Below, one piece after another: positions 7,220 through 15,667 of a stretch of DNA of 64,000 nt. Every line of letters starts with the position of its first letter. Positions within the stretch are counted from its first letter, which is position 1. This stretch comes from an uncultured Pseudomonadota bacterium (GTDB lineage Bacteria > Pseudomonadota > Gammaproteobacteria > Burkholderiales > Burkholderiaceae_C). Under the pieces are notes generated by a model. That model searched no databases, was not told where the DNA came from, and saw only the letters and a program-made list of their open reading frames with translations. The DNA lies in the NCBI GenBank assembly GCA_945952465.1, contig CAMFIB010000003.1:143508-207507 (forward strand). The letters run 5' to 3'. Both the position numbers and the translations under genes were made by a program.

Positions 7220-7790
7220 CAGCCGACTGCCCGCGCGTTGGCATTCACTGTCTCATGCCAGCGCTGCTTGACGTAGATCTCGGTTGTGCTCTTGTCCGAA
7301 TGGCCACAGAGCTGCTGGGTGGTTTTGAGGGCGTACCGTCGCGCCGCATGTCGGCGGCGTCTTTGCCCTTCAAATCCCGAAACCCAGTTGACGCGTAGGT
7401 GCCGCCGCGCAGAGCTTGCGCGACTCGTTCGCCTTGGTGATGGTCCGTTTCAGCGTGGTACCAATGCCGTCGTAACTGTAGGGCTTGCCGTCATGGGGTG
7501 CACCAGCACTTGACGCAGGACGGGCACGTCGCCGACCGAGATCTTGATCATGTCGGCCAGCTCGGCGTGAGCGCGATCTTCATGACTTGCCCGGTCTTGT
7601 GCTGCCGGAACGTTATCTTGCGGACCCGGCTCGGTGATCAGGCCGGCACTGGTCCAAGTGATGATGTCGCCCTCAGGCCGCTGCAGGGCCCGGTAGATCA
7701 GTCCTCCGACAATTTCGACAATATGGGCAGTATGGGCCGCGTCCCGCCGGACATCTGCGCCATTACTTGGCGCAAGCTGGTGATAACCGA
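7220..7790 (-). pseudogene. Tyrosine recombinase (phage-type integrase), frameshifted remnant
   Basis: On the minus strand the stop is at 7220-7222. The preceding codons read ALKTTQQLCGHSDKSTTEI followed by YVKQRW, the C-terminal catalytic region of tyrosine integrases, including the GH of the LGH motif and the tyrosine. Just upstream GFRDLKGKDAADM is in another frame, so at least one frameshift separates the blocks. Further upstream, frames reading LQRPEGDIITWT and ADMIKISVGD resemble more of the same protein, again out of frame. No intact start is seen. It lies next to the attachment tRNA, as expected for the element's own integrase. Confidence 0.75.
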
Positions 7791-7834
7791 CGAAGACTAG
7801 GTCATCCGCCGGCGCATGCGCGCCCCTTTGTGGC

Positions 7835-8150
7835 TAGCTGCGCGATGTGGAGCGGGCCCGGGACAAGCTCTTCGAGCGGCTGGAGATGGGTGGGAAGGAC
7901 ACGCCGGACCTGTCCTCGATCTCAAAGCGCCTGCAGGCGCGCAATGACGAGTTGGAGCAACTGCAACACCAGCTCGAGCGCGTGGAGTCGGCGCCGGGGC
8001 CTGAGAAGGTGAGGAAGATCGACCCGGAGATCGCCATCGAGGTGATGCGCGGAACGATCGAGGCCGGCACGCCAAAAAAAAGCGCACCTTGATGGGGGCG
8101 CTTTTAACGGACATCACAGTGGATCCGTTGAAAGTCACTGTGAACTACCA
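7835..8150 (+). pseudogene. C-terminal fragment of a recombinase-like protein, frameshifted in a poly-A run
   Basis: The frame from 7847 reads ARDKLFERLEMGGKD and a Gln/Glu/Leu coiled-coil segment (RLQARNDELEQLQHQLERV), then DPEIAIEVMRG, ending at a stop just after eight consecutive A (8074-8081). The adjacent frame continues LMGALLTDITVDPLKVTVNY. One inserted or lost A would join them. The order coiled coil then beta-rich tail resembles the C-terminus of large serine recombinases, but the catalytic domain is absent. Family assignment is tentative. Confidence 0.45.
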
Positions 8151-8201
8151 CCGGACGCGCTTTTGGCGCCTTCCGATCGCAGTGTTATCAGCAGCAACAG
8201 G

Positions 8202-8277
8202 TGGCTCCTCGACCTGGGCTCGAACCAGGGACCTACGGATTAACAGTCCGGCGCTCTACCGACTGAGCTATCGAGGA
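8202..8277 (-). tRNA. tRNA-Asn (GTT)
   Basis: A 76-nt cloverleaf on the minus strand. The acceptor arm TCCTCGA pairs with TCGAGGA and an encoded GCCA end follows. D-loop AGCTCAGTCGGTAGAGC, anticodon loop CTGTTAATC (anticodon GTT) and T arm with GGTTCGAGCC are all present. It is the integration site of the element to its left on the map. Confidence 0.95.
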
Positions 8278-8314
8278 ACAAGCCCTAGAGTATAGCGTGG
8301 TTTCGGGCCATTTT

Positions 8315-10501
8315 TCAAAGGTCGGCCTGCAGCGCAACGCGAACGGTGCGGGGTGCGGCGGGGAAGAGGTAGACGTGGCCGAACTGGTACGGCGATTCGC
8401 GGAAGAAGCGGCGGTCGGCGAGGTTGTCGACGGCCAGCGTCCAGGTGGTTTTCACGCCGTTCATGCGCGTGCCGTAGCGCAGCGCTGCGTCGAGGCGGGT
8501 CCACGAAGGCAGCACGATGGCGCCGTCGGGTGTGACGTTGCGGCGGCCTTCGTGCGACAGGCCGGCTTCGGCTTCCAGGCCGGGCAGTGACGCGAAGCGG
8601 TAGGCGGCCTGCGCGCGCAGCGTCCAGTCGGGCACGTTGGTGGGTTTCTGGCCGTTGTTGGCCGGCTCGGCAATGCTGCCTCCACGGCGCGCGTGCAGCA
8701 GCGTGAGGCCGCCGTTGGCGCGCCAGGCGCCGCGGCTGTATTGGGCAGACGCTTCGAGGCCGCGGTGTTTGGCGCTGCCGTCGTAGGCGCCCTGGCAGGG
8801 CGTGATGCCGAGGCGGTTGCAGGCGTCCAGATTCGTCATGGGCCGGTCGATCTGGAAGTAGGCCACCTGCCAGCCGAGCGCCGCCGAGGCGCCCTTGAGG
8901 CCGATCTCGCGCTGCGTGGATTTGACGAGCGGCAGTGCTTCGCCGGCGTTGCTGTATTGCGCGCTCTTGTTGGGCACCACCTGCGACTCCGCGCCCTGGC
9001 CCCAGCTGGCGTAGAGCATCTGCGCGTCGGTCAGTGCGTAGCTGGCGGCCAGCCAGGGCGTGGTGAGGCCGCGGCTGTATGCCGTGGGGCGCGAGCCGTC
9101 GGTGCGCACGCTGTCGCGGTCGAGCTGCGTGTGGCGCAGGCCCAGCCAGGTGCTGAAACGGCTGCTCCAGGCGATGCGGTCGAAGGCCGACAGCTCGGTG
9201 CTGGTCTCGTCTCTGTTGGTGTTCTGGCCGGTCAGCGTGGGGTCGGGCGCGAAGGTGGGCAGTGTGGCCAGGTTGCCGGTGCCGACGTAGTTGTAGGCCT
9301 GGTCCTGGAAGCGGTCGCGGGTGCGGCTGCGCAGCAGGCCCACGCCGACCTCGTGCGCGATGGCGCCGGTGCGCAGCTTGCCGTTGAGCTGCAGTTGCAG
9401 CGCGTCGGTGGTGCGGCGTTCGTCGTCGCTGCGGTAGTCGTACAGGTCGTAGTCGCCGTTGGGGCAGAAGCGGTCGGCGTAGTAGGTGCCGTTGCTGGCG
9501 GTGCAGCCGAACGGGAAGGCGGTGCGGTCGTCGGACTTGAGGCGCTGTGTGCCGGCCTGCACCGACCAGTGCCAGTCGGCGTTGAGTGCCTGCTCGAATT
9601 TCACGGTGCCGGTCAGGCCTTCCAGCAGCGTGGGCTGCACCCAGGGCTGGGTGTTGGTGTTGAGGCGCGGGTTGGGCGCGGGCAGCGTGTTGCCGAGCAG
9701 GCTCAGGCCGGTGATGCTGGCTTGGGACCGGCGCGAATACTCCACCTCGGCCGACAGCAGCGTGCCCGGCGCGGTGCGCCAGTCGAGCGCCAGCGCGGCG
9801 AGCTCGCGGTTGCCGTCGTTGCCGTCGGCGTAGCTGCGGATGCGTTCGGCGCCCACGTTGAGCCGGTAGCCGAACACGCGGTCGGTGCCGAAGCGCCCGC
9901 CGAGGTCTACCGCGCCCAGCACGCCGCCGCGCTGGTCCACCTCGGCGCGCACGCTGCGCAGGTCGTCGTCGGTGGGCCGCTTCACCACGTAGTTCACCAG
10001 CCCGCCCGGCGCGCTGGTGCCGGCCTGGATGCCGCTGGTGCCTTTCAGGATTTCAACGCGGCTCTTGTTCTCCAGCCCGATCGAGGTCTCGGCGTTGATC
10101 GGCAGGCCCTCGCGGCGGAAGTTGTATTTGTTGTCCAGCACGAAGCCGCGCACGGTGAGGTAGTCCCAGTAGCCGCCGGCGTTGTAGGCGTCGCTCACCG
10201 AGGCGTCGAAACGGATCAGGTCGGCCAGCCGCTTGGCGCCGCTGGCCTCGATCTGCGCGGCGTCAATCACGGCCGCGCTCACCGGCGTGCGCGCCAGCGG
10301 CGCGTCGCCCAGCCCCACCACGCCGGCGCTCGGCGCGGCGCCCCGCTCCTGGATGGTGACGGCCTTCAGCGTGGGGTCGGCCGCGGTTGCCTGCGCCAGC
10401 GCGGAGCCGGTGGACGCTTCCAAAACAATAGCTAGAAATCCAATGCCGGCGCTGACAAGCGGCCGATTTGGTCGTGAAAAAGGCGGAAATGGGTGTGCCA
10501 T
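8315..10501 (-). CDS. TonB-dependent receptor, TPP-riboswitch controlled (thiamine-compound uptake inferred)
   Basis: About 728 residues from the ATG at 10501. The signal peptide ends near SALAQA. The plug domain follows (VTIQERG, RLADLIRFDASVSDAYNAGG, VEILKGTSGIQAGTSAPGGLVNYVVKRP) and then a 22-strand-type barrel ending in a hydrophobic strand (PRTVRVALQADL). The plug resembles siderophore receptors, but a TPP riboswitch lies directly upstream, so the likely substrate is thiamine or a precursor. Residues about 7-29, in the signal peptide, are encoded by a copy of the dispersed repeat. An alternative ATG at 10537 would add 12 residues; neither has a clear ribosome site. Confidence 0.85.
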   Translation of the reverse strand: MAHPFPPFSRPNRPLVSAGIGFLAIVLEASTGSALAQATAADPTLKAVTIQERGAAPSAGVVGLGDAPLARTPVSAAVIDAAQIEASGAKRLADLIRFDASVSDAYNAGGYWDYLTVRGFVLDNKYNFRREGLPINAETSIGLENKSRVEILKGTSGIQAGTSAPGGLVNYVVKRPTDDDLRSVRAEVDQRGGVLGAVDLGGRFGTDRVFGYRLNVGAERIRSYADGNDGNRELAALALDWRTAPGTLLSAEVEYSRRSQASITGLSLLGNTLPAPNPRLNTNTQPWVQPTLLEGLTGTVKFEQALNADWHWSVQAGTQRLKSDDRTAFPFGCTASNGTYYADRFCPNGDYDLYDYRSDDERRTTDALQLQLNGKLRTGAIAHEVGVGLLRSRTRDRFQDQAYNYVGTGNLATLPTFAPDPTLTGQNTNRDETSTELSAFDRIAWSSRFSTWLGLRHTQLDRDSVRTDGSRPTAYSRGLTTPWLAASYALTDAQMLYASWGQGAESQVVPNKSAQYSNAGEALPLVKSTQREIGLKGASAALGWQVAYFQIDRPMTNLDACNRLGITPCQGAYDGSAKHRGLEASAQYSRGAWRANGGLTLLHARRGGSIAEPANNGQKPTNVPDWTLRAQAAYRFASLPGLEAEAGLSHEGRRNVTPDGAIVLPSWTRLDAALRYGTRMNGVKTTWTLAVDNLADRRFFRESPYQFGHVYLFPAAPRTVRVALQADL
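10416..10482 (-). repeat. Dispersed repeat, copy 2 (inside a signal peptide)
   Basis: On the minus strand it reads TTTTTCACGACCAAATCGG then CCGCTTGTCAGCGCCGG and an AT-rich tail with CTAGCTATTG, aligning with copy 1 at 2807. It encodes part of the TonB receptor signal peptide in frame. Confidence 0.65.
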
Positions 10502-10603
10502 GACGTGCGTGAAGACGTGATGGCAGGTCGGCGTCATGCGGATGTGGCGGGCCGTTGGGAGAAAGGCGCCTGCAAGCGGCGCCACGCGGCCCCATCCGAA
10601 CAT

Positions 10604-10699
10604 GCTTCCCTGCGCGAGGATGATCTCAATCAGGTTCAAAGGGACTCTCTCAGCCGCTCTGCGCTTGCGCGCGTGCGGCACCCCCAGCGAATGCCCCGC
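10604..10699 (-). promoter_or_regulatory. TPP riboswitch (THI element)
   Basis: The minus strand shows the conserved blocks in order: GCTGGGGGTGCC, then GGCTGAGAGAGTCCC, then TTTGAACCTGATTGAGATCA, then CTCGCGCAGGGAAGC. The spacing and the CTGAGA, CCTGAT and GCGCAGGGA blocks are diagnostic of thiamine pyrophosphate aptamers. It ends about 100 nt before the TonB receptor start, so expression should fall when thiamine is plentiful. No thi biosynthesis genes are nearby. Confidence 0.9.
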
Positions 10700-10837
10700 G
10701 TTGCCGCGGAACGTTGGAAATTGTATCGCCTGTATCGGCGGGCATCGGAGCCTCCCGCCTACAGCCAGCCCCGCGCGCGCTGCCTAAGGTGGTGAGGTTG
10801 GCGCCGCTCCGGCGCCTTTTCGCAGACAGGAGTGACG

Positions 10838-11941
10838 ATGACCGAAGACCTGAAGAACGAGCGCACCGGCGAGACCTATTCGAACGACACCTCGTTCGGC
10901 TCCGTCGTGTCCAAGCGCGACGGCGAACCGAGCGCGCTGGCCGACGTGGCCGCCAAAGTGATCGCCAAGCTGCGCGCCGATGACGACATGCAGCAGTTGC
11001 TCGACGCGCACGCCAGCCTGAAGCCCAAGGCGATTGAAAAGATCGAGGTGGCCGAAGCCCGCCTGCAGCCGACCTTTGCCGACGCGGTGAAGGCGCAGTT
11101 GCAACGCCTCGGCAAGTCCACCGATCCGGCCGAGCTGGTGCCCGGCGTGACCGCGCAGGACGGCCATGTCACCGGCGCCGCAGGCCTGTTGCCGGCGCGC
11201 GTCTACACCCCGGTGGGCGCGGCCGGCCCGCTGCCGGTCATCGTGTACTTCCACGGTGGCGGCTGGGTGATTGCCAACAAGGACGTGTACGACGGCGGCG
11301 CGCGCGGCCTGGCCAAGCAGGCCAACGCCATCGTGGTGTCGGTCGATTACCGGCAGGCGCCGGAACACAGGTTTCCCGCCGCGTGGGACGACGCCCTGGC
11401 CGCCTACAAGTGGGTGGCCGAGAACGCGGCGTCTTTCGGCGGCGATCCGAGCAGGCTGGCGCTGGCCGGCGAGAGCGCGGGCGGCAACCTCGCCGTGGCA
11501 ACGGCCATTGCCGTGCGCGACGCCGGACTGCCCGCGCCGCTGCATGTGCTGAGCGTGTACCCGGTGGCGCAGACCAGCCTCAACACCGAGGCCTACATCG
11601 AGAACGCGCTGGCCCGCCCGCTGAACCGCGCAATGGTGAAGTGGTTCGTCGAGAAGCTGGTCAACACCGAAGACGACCTGAAGGACACGCGGCTGTCGCT
11701 GATCGACGCGCAGCTTGCCGGTTTGCCGCCCGTCACCATCGTGAACGCTCGCATCGACCCGCTGCGCGGCGACGGCGCCAAGCTGGAAGACGCGCTGGAC
11801 GACGCCGGTGTGCCGGTGGAACGCAAGGACTACGACGGCGTGACCCACGAATTCTTCGGCGCCGCCGCGGTGCTGAAGAAAGCGCAGGAGGCGCAGGCCT
11901 GGGCCGGCCAGCGCCTGCGCGAATCGTTCGGCACCGCCTGA
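10838..11941 (+). CDS. Alpha/beta hydrolase, hormone-sensitive lipase (GDXG) family
   Basis: A protein of 367 residues. The oxyanion-hole motif HGGGW is at 139-143, the nucleophile Ser213 in GESAGG, then the likely acid Asp307 (NARIDPLRGDG) and His337 (GVTHEFFG). The N-terminal 100 residues are helical and charged, a longer cap than usual. It is a carboxylesterase or lipase acting on small esters in the cytoplasm (no signal peptide). AGGAG sits 6 nt before the chosen ATG. A GC hairpin with TTTT at 10800-10820 lies in its leader. It is monocistronic, with a terminator directly after it. Confidence 0.85.
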   Translation: MTEDLKNERTGETYSNDTSFGSVVSKRDGEPSALADVAAKVIAKLRADDDMQQLLDAHASLKPKAIEKIEVAEARLQPTFADAVKAQLQRLGKSTDPAELVPGVTAQDGHVTGAAGLLPARVYTPVGAAGPLPVIVYFHGGGWVIANKDVYDGGARGLAKQANAIVVSVDYRQAPEHRFPAAWDDALAAYKWVAENAASFGGDPSRLALAGESAGGNLAVATAIAVRDAGLPAPLHVLSVYPVAQTSLNTEAYIENALARPLNRAMVKWFVEKLVNTEDDLKDTRLSLIDAQLAGLPPVTIVNARIDPLRGDGAKLEDALDDAGVPVERKDYDGVTHEFFGAAAVLKKAQEAQAWAGQRLRESFGTA

Positions 11942-11969
11942 ATGGCCGCTGACGCCCGCGCATGAAGAA

Positions 11970-11994
11970 GGCCCGCATCGGCGGGCCTTTTTTT
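11970..11994 (+). terminator. Rho-independent terminator
   Basis: GGCCCGC and GCGGGCC arms with a 4-nt loop are followed by seven T. The T-run overlaps the stop codon of the convergent hydrolase gene. Confidence 0.85.
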
Positions 11995-13975
11995 ATTGCG
12001 GCGCCGGCACCACCGGCACGACGATGGACGACGGCCGCTGCGGGTCGGCGTACACCTGCGTGATGCCGCCCAGGCTGGCGAGCAGGTCGGGCAGCGGCGG
12101 CAGGCCGTGCGGGAAGTCGCTCGGCCCCACTGCGATGCGCAGCTTGTGGCCCTTCTTGATGACGAAGCTGGAGGGGAAGATCTCGATGGGCAGCAGCACC
12201 GGCTGGCCCGCGGGCACCGGCAGCAGCGAGGCCTGGGTGAACGGGTGCCACGGCCGCAGGCGCTGCGGCTGGCCTTGTGCGTCGTTCAGCCTGAGCGTGG
12301 TGGGGTTGGCGTCGTCCACCGCGCGGAAGCTGAAGGTCAGCACGCCGTTGGTGATCTCGCGCGAGCTGCCGTCGGGCGCCACGTCGGTCACCCGCACCGA
12401 CAGGCCGGCGTTGGCCGAGGTGGTGCTGGCATGGATGTCGGCCTCGATCGGGCCGTTGATCGCCATGTCCTGCGCCATGGCGACGGTGGTGAAGGTTTTC
12501 TCCAGCAGCAGCTCGTTCAGGCGGTTGTCGCGCGCGCAGGGCAGGGTGACGTCCTTGAAGGCTTCGTAGAGCTGCGGGTTGGCGGCACCGAGCGCGCCGC
12601 CGGTCAGCACGCCGGCCGTCCATTGCACGGTGCTTTGCGAGCACAGGCCGTTCAGCGGCACCTGCGGCAGCGGCGTGGGCGCGGCGGCCTTGGCGGGCGC
12701 GGTGGTGCCGAGGCCGCCTCCGGCCTGCAGGTAGAAGCGCTGCGCGACGGCCTGCGGGTGCGGCCAGTCCTGCGCGGTGGCGTAGCGCTCGATGCCGTGG
12801 TGGTACTGCGTGACATTGGGCTGCTGCTCCATGCCGTTGGCCTGGCCCTTCACGTAGCGGTCGAACCACTGCAGCGCCATCTGGTCGAGCGGGGGCACGC
12901 CGTCGCGCGGCAGGCCCAGGCCCAGCGCGCCTTCCAGGTGCGTCCAGGGGCCGATGAGCAGCTTGGCCGGCACCCGGTTCTTGAGCTTCTCGAACAGCAG
13001 CGGTTCGCCGCGCTGGAAGATGTCGTGCAGGCCACCGACGATGAAGGTCGGGATCTGCACCTTGTCGAGCACCTCGACCGGCGAGCGGTCGCGGCTGAAG
13101 GGGCCGTCGTACACGGTGTTGGGGTCGCCCACCAGCGCGCGCAGCAGCGTGGGCACCTGGAAGTTGGTGAGTGCGCTCACCAGGTGGGTGGCCACGGCCT
13201 GGAAGGCCAGTTGAGGGTTGTCCTGCGGGTTGGTGGGCAGCACGCCCAGCACCGTGACCAGGCCCAGCCACAGCGGAATGAAGCCGATGTTGGTCTGCCC
13301 GCCGCTGAACACGATGTCGCGGTAGGCGTCGGCCATGGGCACGATGGTGAACATCGCCTTGTGGGCCGGGTGCTGCTTGGCGGCGGTGAAGAGCTGCGTG
13401 ATGGCGAGCAGCGAGGCGCCGTAGGTGCCCACCCGGCCGTCCGACCACGGCTGCGTGGCCGCCCACTGCATGACCTCGCGGTAGTCGCTCTGCTCCTTGG
13501 CGCCGAAGGCGTCCCACTGGCCGCCCGAGTTGCCGGTGCCGCGCACGTCGACGAAGACGTGGACGTAGCCGTGCCGCACCAGGTAGGTGTTGCTGTCGTT
13601 GATGATCGGCACGTTCTTGTTGTAGCTGGTCTGCGTCAGCACCACGGGAAACCGGCCCGGCACCACCGCGCCGCTGGCGTCGGCCGGGAAGGTGGCTTTG
13701 GCGGCGAGCTGGGTGCCGTCGGGCATGGTCAGGTAGAGGCCATCGACCGTCTTGGTCTTGGGGAAGGCCGCCGGGGGGTCGTAGGGCGTCCAGGCGGTGT
13801 TGCTGGCGGGCAGAGCGGTTGCGGCGGTGCCGGCGGTGGCTTCGCGGGCCGTGGCCGCCGCCGTGGCGCTGGTGGCCGGGTCACCGCTGCCGCCACCGCA
13901 GCCGCCCAGCAGGCTCAGGCAGAGGCTGCCGGCCACGAGGGCCAGCGACGTCTTGGAAGGGGGGCGCAGGGGCAC
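11993..13975 (-). CDS. CocE/NonD-family hydrolase, predicted lipoprotein
   Basis: A protein of 660 residues. A lipobox (LLGGC, Cys26) ends the signal peptide, followed by an Ala/Thr-rich linker (to about 60). The catalytic part has DVRGTGNSGGQWDAFG (about 143-158) and GTYGASLLA with the nucleophile Ser188, matching the X-Pro dipeptidyl-peptidase S15/CocE fold; IVGGLHDIFQRGEP probably carries the acid residue. The C-terminal third is the beta-sandwich domain (RVTDVAPDGSSREIT). It is expected to be anchored in the outer or inner membrane facing the periplasm, hydrolysing esters or amides; substrate unknown. Confidence 0.85.
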   Translation of the reverse strand: MPLRPPSKTSLALVAGSLCLSLLGGCGGGSGDPATSATAAATAREATAGTAATALPASNTAWTPYDPPAAFPKTKTVDGLYLTMPDGTQLAAKATFPADASGAVVPGRFPVVLTQTSYNKNVPIINDSNTYLVRHGYVHVFVDVRGTGNSGGQWDAFGAKEQSDYREVMQWAATQPWSDGRVGTYGASLLAITQLFTAAKQHPAHKAMFTIVPMADAYRDIVFSGGQTNIGFIPLWLGLVTVLGVLPTNPQDNPQLAFQAVATHLVSALTNFQVPTLLRALVGDPNTVYDGPFSRDRSPVEVLDKVQIPTFIVGGLHDIFQRGEPLLFEKLKNRVPAKLLIGPWTHLEGALGLGLPRDGVPPLDQMALQWFDRYVKGQANGMEQQPNVTQYHHGIERYATAQDWPHPQAVAQRFYLQAGGGLGTTAPAKAAAPTPLPQVPLNGLCSQSTVQWTAGVLTGGALGAANPQLYEAFKDVTLPCARDNRLNELLLEKTFTTVAMAQDMAINGPIEADIHASTTSANAGLSVRVTDVAPDGSSREITNGVLTFSFRAVDDANPTTLRLNDAQGQPQRLRPWHPFTQASLLPVPAGQPVLLPIEIFPSSFVIKKGHKLRIAVGPSDFPHGLPPLPDLLASLGGITQVYADPQRPSSIVVPVVPAPQ

Positions 13976-14064
13976 GGCTTGTCTCCCGTTGGTGGTTCTG
14001 GTACCGCATGGTACCGATCCGGCGGGAGCCGTGGCTTGGGGTTTGCCAGCAGGTTTTCTAGAGG

Positions 14065-14127
14065 GGGCTGCCCAGGTTGCCTGGGCGGCAGCGGCCCCAC
14101 CCGTGGCGGGTGGGGCGGTGGCCGGAA
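14065..14127. repeat. Two adjacent GC hairpins after the ferredoxin reductase gene
   Basis: GCCCCACCC paired with GGGTGGGGC and a second stem based on CTGCCCAGG / CCTGGGCGGCAG lie between the reductase stop and the lipoprotein start. Neither has a T-run, so they may slow transcription or stabilise the mRNA end rather than act as a classic terminator. Confidence 0.4.
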
Positions 14128-14131
14128 AGGG

Positions 14132-15235
14132 TCAGTCGAAGACCGGCGTCTCGACGCCCAGCACCTTGTGCAGCTTGGGGCTGGTGGTGGTGTACTGCAG
14201 GTGGATCTTGCCCTTGTCCGGGAAGATGATGGGCGCGGCGGCGAAGGCGGCCAGCGCGCATTCGTGGAAGCCCGAGAGGATGAGCTTCTTCTTGCCGGGG
14301 TAGGTGTTGATGTCACCGACCGCGTAGATGCCGGGCACGCTGGTGGCGAACTTCTCGGTGTCGACCTTGAGCTGCTTGCGTTCGATTTCCAGGCCCCAGT
14401 CGGCGATGGGGCCGAGCTTGGGGGAGAGGCCGAAGAACACCAGCATCTCGTCGAGCGGCACCACGCGGGTGACGCCGTCGCCGCCGGTGACCTTGGCGCC
14501 GGTGAGCTTGCCGTCTTTTTCGTCGATGCCGGTGACCTGGCCGACGATGAACTGCATCTCGTGCTGGTCGCAGAGGTCTTTCATCTTGGCCACGCTGGCG
14601 GGGGCGGCCTTGAAGCCGTCGCGGCGGTGGATCAGGATGACGCTCTCGGCCTTGTTGGGGCCTTCGGCCACGAAGTTCAGCGTCCAGTCGAGCGCGGAGT
14701 CGCCGCCGCCGACGATGACGAGGTTCTTGCCGGCGAAGTCGGCCGGGTTCTTCACGCGGTAGTGCAGCTGCTTGCCGTCGAAGGCGTCGAGGCCCTCAAC
14801 CTTGAGTGTGCGGGGCTGGAAGGCGCCCACGCCGGCGGCGATGAAGATGGTCTTGGTGAGGAACTGCGTGCCCTTGGAGGTTTCGACGAAGAAGCGGCCG
14901 TCGTCCTGGCGTTGCACGGTGGTGACTTCCTGGCCCAGGTGGAAGGTCGCGCCGAAGGGCTCGATCTGCTTGAGCAGGTTGTCGGTGAGTTCCTGGCCGG
15001 TGCACACGGGCACGGCGGGGATGTCGTAGATGGGCTTGTCGGGATACAGCTCGACGCATTGGCCGCCGGGGTAGGCGAGGGCGTCGATGATGTGCGCCTT
15101 GATTTCGAGCAGGCCGAGCTCGAAGACCTGGAACAGGCCGACCGGGCCGGCGCCGACGATCACGGCATCGGTTTCGATCGGGCCATCGTGGGCGTGGGCG
15201 GTGTCGACCACGGCGGGGTTGAGTTGAGGTTCCAT
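14132..15235 (-). CDS. Ferredoxin--NADP reductase, thioredoxin-reductase-like type
   Basis: A protein of 367 residues. The FAD-binding GAGPVG (28-33) is near the N-terminus, and the NAD(P)-binding GGGDSALDW lies mid-protein. The C-terminal FAD motif [15 protein letters not shown] is present. The redox CxxC of thioredoxin reductases is absent, which together with the length points to the TrxR-like ferredoxin reductases (YumC type). It would pass electrons between NADPH and ferredoxin; the fdxA gene immediately upstream on the same strand is the obvious partner. ATG at 15235 is preferred over the TTG one codon earlier. Confidence 0.85.
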   Translation of the reverse strand: MEPQLNPAVVDTAHAHDGPIETDAVIVGAGPVGLFQVFELGLLEIKAHIIDALAYPGGQCVELYPDKPIYDIPAVPVCTGQELTDNLLKQIEPFGATFHLGQEVTTVQRQDDGRFFVETSKGTQFLTKTIFIAAGVGAFQPRTLKVEGLDAFDGKQLHYRVKNPADFAGKNLVIVGGGDSALDWTLNFVAEGPNKAESVILIHRRDGFKAAPASVAKMKDLCDQHEMQFIVGQVTGIDEKDGKLTGAKVTGGDGVTRVVPLDEMLVFFGLSPKLGPIADWGLEIERKQLKVDTEKFATSVPGIYAVGDINTYPGKKKLILSGFHECALAAFAAAPIIFPDKGKIHLQYTTTSPKLHKVLGVETPVFD

Positions 15236-15266
15236 CAAGGGTAGGTGAAGGTAGTGTCGATTCGGG

Positions 15267-15593
15267 TCAGCGCACGAGTTCGGACAGCTTGCCGGTCTTG
15301 TCCTTCCAGTCTTCGTGGTCGGGCAGCGGCGTCTTGCGCTTGGTGATGCTGGGCCAGCCGATGCGCGACAGGTCGGCGTTCAGCTTGGTCATGTGCTGCT
15401 GGTCGGCGGGCACGTCTTCCTCGGCGTAAATGGCGTTGACCGGGCACTCGGGAATGCAGACCGCGCAGTCGATGCATTCGTCCGGGTCGATGGTGAGGAA
15501 GTTGGGGCCCTCGCGGAAACAGTCCACCGGACAGACGTCGACGCAGTCGGTGTATTTGCAGCGGATGCAGGCTTCGGTGACAACGTGGGTCAT
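15267..15593 (-). CDS. fdxA: 7Fe ferredoxin FdxA
   Basis: A protein of 108 residues. The N-terminal half carries the two cluster motifs: [17 protein letters not shown] (3Fe-4S/4Fe-4S type spacing) and [12 protein letters not shown]. The C-terminal tail ([16 protein letters not shown]) is typical of proteobacterial FdxA. It is a cytoplasmic one-electron carrier. It lies directly upstream of its probable reductase, 31 bp away, and downstream of the sulfate reduction operon on the same strand. Confidence 0.93.
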   Translation of the reverse strand: MTHVVTEACIRCKYTDCVDVCPVDCFREGPNFLTIDPDECIDCAVCIPECPVNAIYAEEDVPADQQHMTKLNADLSRIGWPSITKRKTPLPDHEDWKDKTGKLSELVR

Positions 15594-15667
15594 GTCTGGA
15601 GCAAAAAAATGGTCGACGAGGGCCGTCGGTGAAAACCCTCTATTTTATCGGGTGGCAGATGGCCTTA

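Larger units (their letters stand above)
5661..8277. mobile_element. Decayed integrative element in tRNA-Asn
   Basis: The 2.6-kb segment is bounded by the duplicated tRNA 3' end (5661) and the intact tRNA-Asn (8202-8277). It holds an intact two-gene cargo (5914-7166), a frameshifted tyrosine integrase remnant (7220-7790) and a recombinase-like fragment (7835-8150). The cargo is much more AT-rich than the surroundings, consistent with horizontal transfer. Loss of integrase function implies that it can no longer move by itself. Bases 5713-5913 hold no evident gene and should contain the cargo promoter. Confidence 0.75.

Noticed and set aside
10502..10681. Upstream in-frame extension of the TonB receptor
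   Set aside because: The extension translates the TPP riboswitch, so it is leader RNA, not protein.
10800..10820. GGCGCC hairpin with TTTT in the leader of the lipase-like gene, taken as a terminator
   Set aside because: The stem is only 6 bp and the T-run is four bases, just before a gene start; at best a weak attenuator.
11996..15244. Very long open frame on + (over 1000 codons)
   Set aside because: It is the shadow of the minus-strand lipoprotein hydrolase and ferredoxin reductase, which have clear domains. The + translation is His/Gly/Val repetitive and matches nothing.
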